NCBI GenBank assembly: GCA_030629475.1
Contig: DAOVOU010000093.1
Location: forward strand, 1 to 7,591
Direction: 5' to 3'
Length of the DNA: 7,591 bases
Source: Desulfobacterales bacterium
Lineage (GTDB): Bacteria > Desulfobacterota > Desulfobacteria > Desulfobacterales > C00003060
The notes under the pieces are model-generated. The model was given only the letters and a program-made list of their open reading frames with translations. It was not told the origin of the DNA and did no database searches. Position 1 is the first letter of the stretch, and each line of letters begins with the position of its first letter. Positions 6,064 through 7,591 of the stretch are shown here, one piece after another. Made by a program: the position numbers and the translations under genes.

Positions 6064-7215
6064 TCAGTATCTTTCATGGCAGAGGATACAAGTATCTCCA
6101 GTCATATTCTTTCGTGCAAAATATTGTCTGCCTCCCCCGTGCGCATTATGGCAGGTGACGCATGTCATAATGCCGCCTGTCAACGTCGGAAAATAGTCGG
6201 GTATCTTTGCTGTGGGTTTTGCAGCGACCCCCACAGGATGGGTTAGTCCTAAAACTTCAGCAGGATGGCACCGACAGCAGGCATTGATGGTGAGTTCCTT
6301 GCCAACACTTAGACCTGTACATCTATCCTTCACCTTCACACACTGAACGGTCACGTTGGCCGGCTTCGAGGTCTCTAAGTACAAACCAAGCTCTAAAGAT
6401 TTTGCTCTTTTGCGCCGCAGAAAGATTTCCACGTTCTTCACCGCCAATTCCGGGGACTCTTTTTTCTCTTCCACATGAGACCCCGTTATTCTCGTTGTAT
6501 CGAACAAACGATCCTCAGACACAGCTTGATTGCTGAACATGTCCTGAGATATGACCCGAAAGTGGTAATCCTTTCCTCCTTCCAGCTCACAGATGTTTAC
6601 CCGGTGATGCCTCACCATGGTGATATCCTCCGGGCTGCGTTCGCCGTATTGATCAGAAAGACCGTATTCTACACAAGAGCTTGACGGTTCATCAGTATCC
6701 CACATGATGGTGGTTGAAAGAAACGGGGCTTTTTCTATCGGGCTGACCCTAATCCGGTATACGACCGGTGGCTTTTTGTCATTTCCTGCCCCATTACGTA
6801 CCCTCGCGGGGATGACCCCTCTAAATTTAGTTTCCACCTTATTTCCTGGCAGATCTTTAAACGTAAGGTTGACGTCATAACTCGCCCCACCGGCGAGCCG
6901 TTTCAGTAAGATGTTATGTTCTGTAAGATAACCAGGATTGGTCAAAATAATAGGTTCCTTTGTCCGCTTTTTCGAGGCCCGCTTCTCCTTTATGGTACCT
7001 TCCCGTTTCAAGTGGCAGGTCCCGCATTCTCCCTTTTTAAAGGGAGCGTGCTGGTACGAATTTGAGTCCCCCTTCCAGTAAACCTCCAGATGACATGATA
7101 GACACTCATTTTCCGTCTTCTGTGTTTTACACCAGCCAAAAACGCCAAAAAAGACCACAGCGATTGTGAGATTCAATACAATCAAACACCTTATATTCGA
7201 TTTCGGATCTCGCAT
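6064..7215 (-). CDS. Exported pentahaem c-type cytochrome with fibronectin-type central domain
   Basis: A 383-residue protein with five CXXCH haem-binding motifs: Cys38-His42, Cys64-His68, Cys313-His317, Cys352-His356 and Cys376-His380. Residues about 9-28 are hydrophobic after a charged N-terminus, so it is exported or anchored by an uncleaved signal. The first two haems form a doubled-CXXCH module with a QHAPF segment (His56) as likely axial ligand. Near haems 3 and 4, His325 (THPVG) and His359 (NAHGG) are further ligand candidates. Between haems 2 and 3 lie about 245 haem-free residues. Of these, 150-243 look like a fibronectin type III or purple-acid-phosphatase N-terminal beta sandwich (MWDTDEPSSSCVEYG, then YHFRVISQDMFSNQ). 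The role is periplasmic or surface electron transfer; the partner is unknown. A weak GAGAA (7226-7230) lies within the upstream repeat. The HAMP gene follows 10 bases downstream. Confidence 0.93.
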   Translation of the reverse strand: MRDPKSNIRCLIVLNLTIAVVFFGVFGWCKTQKTENECLSCHLEVYWKGDSNSYQHAPFKKGECGTCHLKREGTIKEKRASKKRTKEPIILTNPGYLTEHNILLKRLAGGASYDVNLTFKDLPGNKVETKFRGVIPARVRNGAGNDKKPPVVYRIRVSPIEKAPFLSTTIMWDTDEPSSSCVEYGLSDQYGERSPEDITMVRHHRVNICELEGGKDYHFRVISQDMFSNQAVSEDRLFDTTRITGSHVEEKKESPELAVKNVEIFLRRKRAKSLELGLYLETSKPANVTVQCVKVKDRCTGLSVGKELTINACCRCHPAEVLGLTHPVGVAAKPTAKIPDYFPTLTGGIMTCVTCHNAHGGGRQYFARKNMTGDTCILCHERY

Positions 7216-7218
7216 TTT

Positions 7219-7280
7219 GGCAATGTTCTCAGCCGACAGGCGCTATGCGGTGATGTCCTCAAGCCGACAGGCACTATGCG
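7219..7280. repeat. Two tandem copies of a 31/32-bp repeat directly upstream of the cytochrome gene
   Basis: Copy 1 (7219-7249) and copy 2 (7249-7280) align over 32 columns with 27 identities, four substitutions and one single-base gap. The best core is AGCCGACAGGC followed by CTATGCG. On the minus strand each unit reads CGCATAG, GCCTGTCGGC and then a GAG-ACAT block. The copy nearest the gene ends 4 bases before the ATG and supplies the weak GAGAA ribosome site, whereas the distal copy has GAGGA at the same place. It may be a duplicated leader or a dispersed repeat family. Confidence 0.6.
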
Positions 7281-7285
7281 CAATA

Positions 7286-7315
7286 CGGATTTAAGACGAA
7301 AAGAGAAAAAATCCG
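7286..7315. repeat. Inverted repeat in the cytochrome upstream region
   Basis: CGGATTT (7286-7292) and AAATCCG (7309-7315) can form a perfect 7-bp stem with a 16-base purine-rich (plus strand) loop. It lies between the heptamer array and the tandem 31-bp repeat. On the minus strand a TTGCGG, 17 bases, CTTAAA spacing overlaps it and could be a weak sigma-70 promoter for the cytochrome operon, but the match is poor. Confidence 0.25.
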
Positions 7316-7327
7316 CAATCCATTTAT

Positions 7328-7411
7328 CCAGTACTCAGTACCCAATACCCAGTATCCGGCATCCAGTATCTATGCCAACCACTGACCACTAACCACTTAC
7401 CACGGACCAAA
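7328..7411. repeat. Heptanucleotide tandem repeat array, two unit families in one phase
   Basis: Twelve consecutive 7-base units keep one phase. The first six (7328-7369) follow CCAGTAY: CCAGTAC, TCAGTAC, CCAATAC, CCAGTAT, CCGGCAT, CCAGTAT. One divergent unit, CTATGCC, follows. The next units (7377-7404) follow NACCACT: AACCACT, GACCACT, AACCACT, TACCACG, and then a decaying GACCAAA. The period is not a multiple of three and the block is non-coding. It resembles the short tandemly repeated heptamers known between genes in cyanobacteria and some deltaproteobacteria. It lies just after the stop of the receiver gene. Confidence 0.75.
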
Positions 7412-7431
7412 CCGGCTCAACGGGCCCACCA

Positions 7432-7591
7432 CTAACCCCTGCTTTTATCCCAGGCCATTTCTATCCTACGGGCCAAATAATTTATAGAACACGGTTTTGT
7501 AATATAATCGTCAGCTCCAAGTTCAAGTCCCAGTATTCTATCGTGCTGTTGATCTTTTGCTGTCAGCATAATGATTTTCATGTTTTTTGTC
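7432..7591 (-). CDS. CheY-like response regulator, C-terminal part of the receiver domain (partial)
   Basis: The frame enters at the right edge of the window and ends with TAG at 7432-7434, showing 52 residues. They read as the second half of a receiver domain: KIIMLTAKDQ carries the conserved Thr (residue 10 of the fragment), then GLELGADDYITKP carries the conserved Lys-Pro pair, followed by the last helix (YLARRIEMAWDK). The phosphoacceptor Asp and the acidic pocket are off the window. Only about 18 residues follow the KP motif, so no DNA-binding or enzymatic output domain lies C-terminal to it. It is either a stand-alone CheY-type receiver or the last domain of a larger protein such as a hybrid kinase. 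It lies upstream of, and in the same direction as, the cytochrome operon, but about 215 bases of repeats separate them. Confidence 0.9.
   Translation of the reverse strand, partial: TKNMKIIMLTAKDQQHDRILGLELGADDYITKPCSINYLARRIEMAWDKSRG

Noticed and set aside
6054..6077. Upstream ATG giving the HAMP protein 8 extra residues and a 14-bp overlap with the cytochrome gene
   Set aside because: No ribosome site before 6077, while GGGAGG stands just before the ATG at 6053.
7219..7411. CRISPR array
   Set aside because: The repeats are directly tandem (31/32 bp, and 7 bp) with no unique spacers of constant length, and no cas gene is visible.

Overview
The window looks like chromosomal DNA from an anaerobic, cytochrome-rich, signalling-rich bacterium. 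My best guess is a Desulfobacterota (deltaproteobacterial) sulfate- or metal-reducer. This rests on the type of multihaem c-type cytochrome (doubled CXXCH motifs plus a fibronectin-like domain), a GAF hybrid kinase with the GGIAHDFNN-type phosphoacceptor motif, an HDOD protein, and intergenic heptamer and hairpin repeats. No rRNA, tRNA or taxon marker is present, so the assignment is inference.

Layout. Positions 1-965 (plus strand) hold a short open frame cut by the window edge, weakly like the N-terminus of a class A penicillin-binding protein, then a clear orphan gene for a two-helix membrane protein with a CxxC/CxxC zinc ribbon. Positions 966-1365 are non-coding and contain three consecutive hairpins (1275-1354). 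A doubtful secreted mini-protein (1366-1566) runs into the 3' end of the kinase gene.

From 1551 to the right edge every gene is on the minus strand. In order of transcription (right to left) these are: the C-terminal half of a CheY-like receiver protein (7591-7432, partial); a non-coding block with a 7-bp-period repeat array and two copies of a 31/32-bp repeat; a pentahaem cytochrome with a fibronectin-type domain (7215-6064); a two-helix HAMP protein with no output domain (6053-5478), 10 bp downstream; an HDOD protein (5291-4029); and a cytoplasmic GAF-GAF-HisKA-HATPase-REC hybrid kinase (3815-1551).

The gap between the HDOD and kinase genes is almost entirely a 191-bp foldback element with 50-bp imperfect inverted arms (36/50 matches), each ending in CCTAG. 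It looks like a MITE dropped between two formerly close genes. A hairpin block at 5459-5481 matches one at 1297-1319 at 20 of 23 positions.

How the genes may work together (inference): the exported cytochrome and the HAMP membrane protein form one transcription unit linking the periplasm to the membrane. The HDOD protein, the hybrid kinase and the receiver protein are cytoplasmic signalling parts. Whether all form one redox-sensing pathway cannot be shown from sequence alone.
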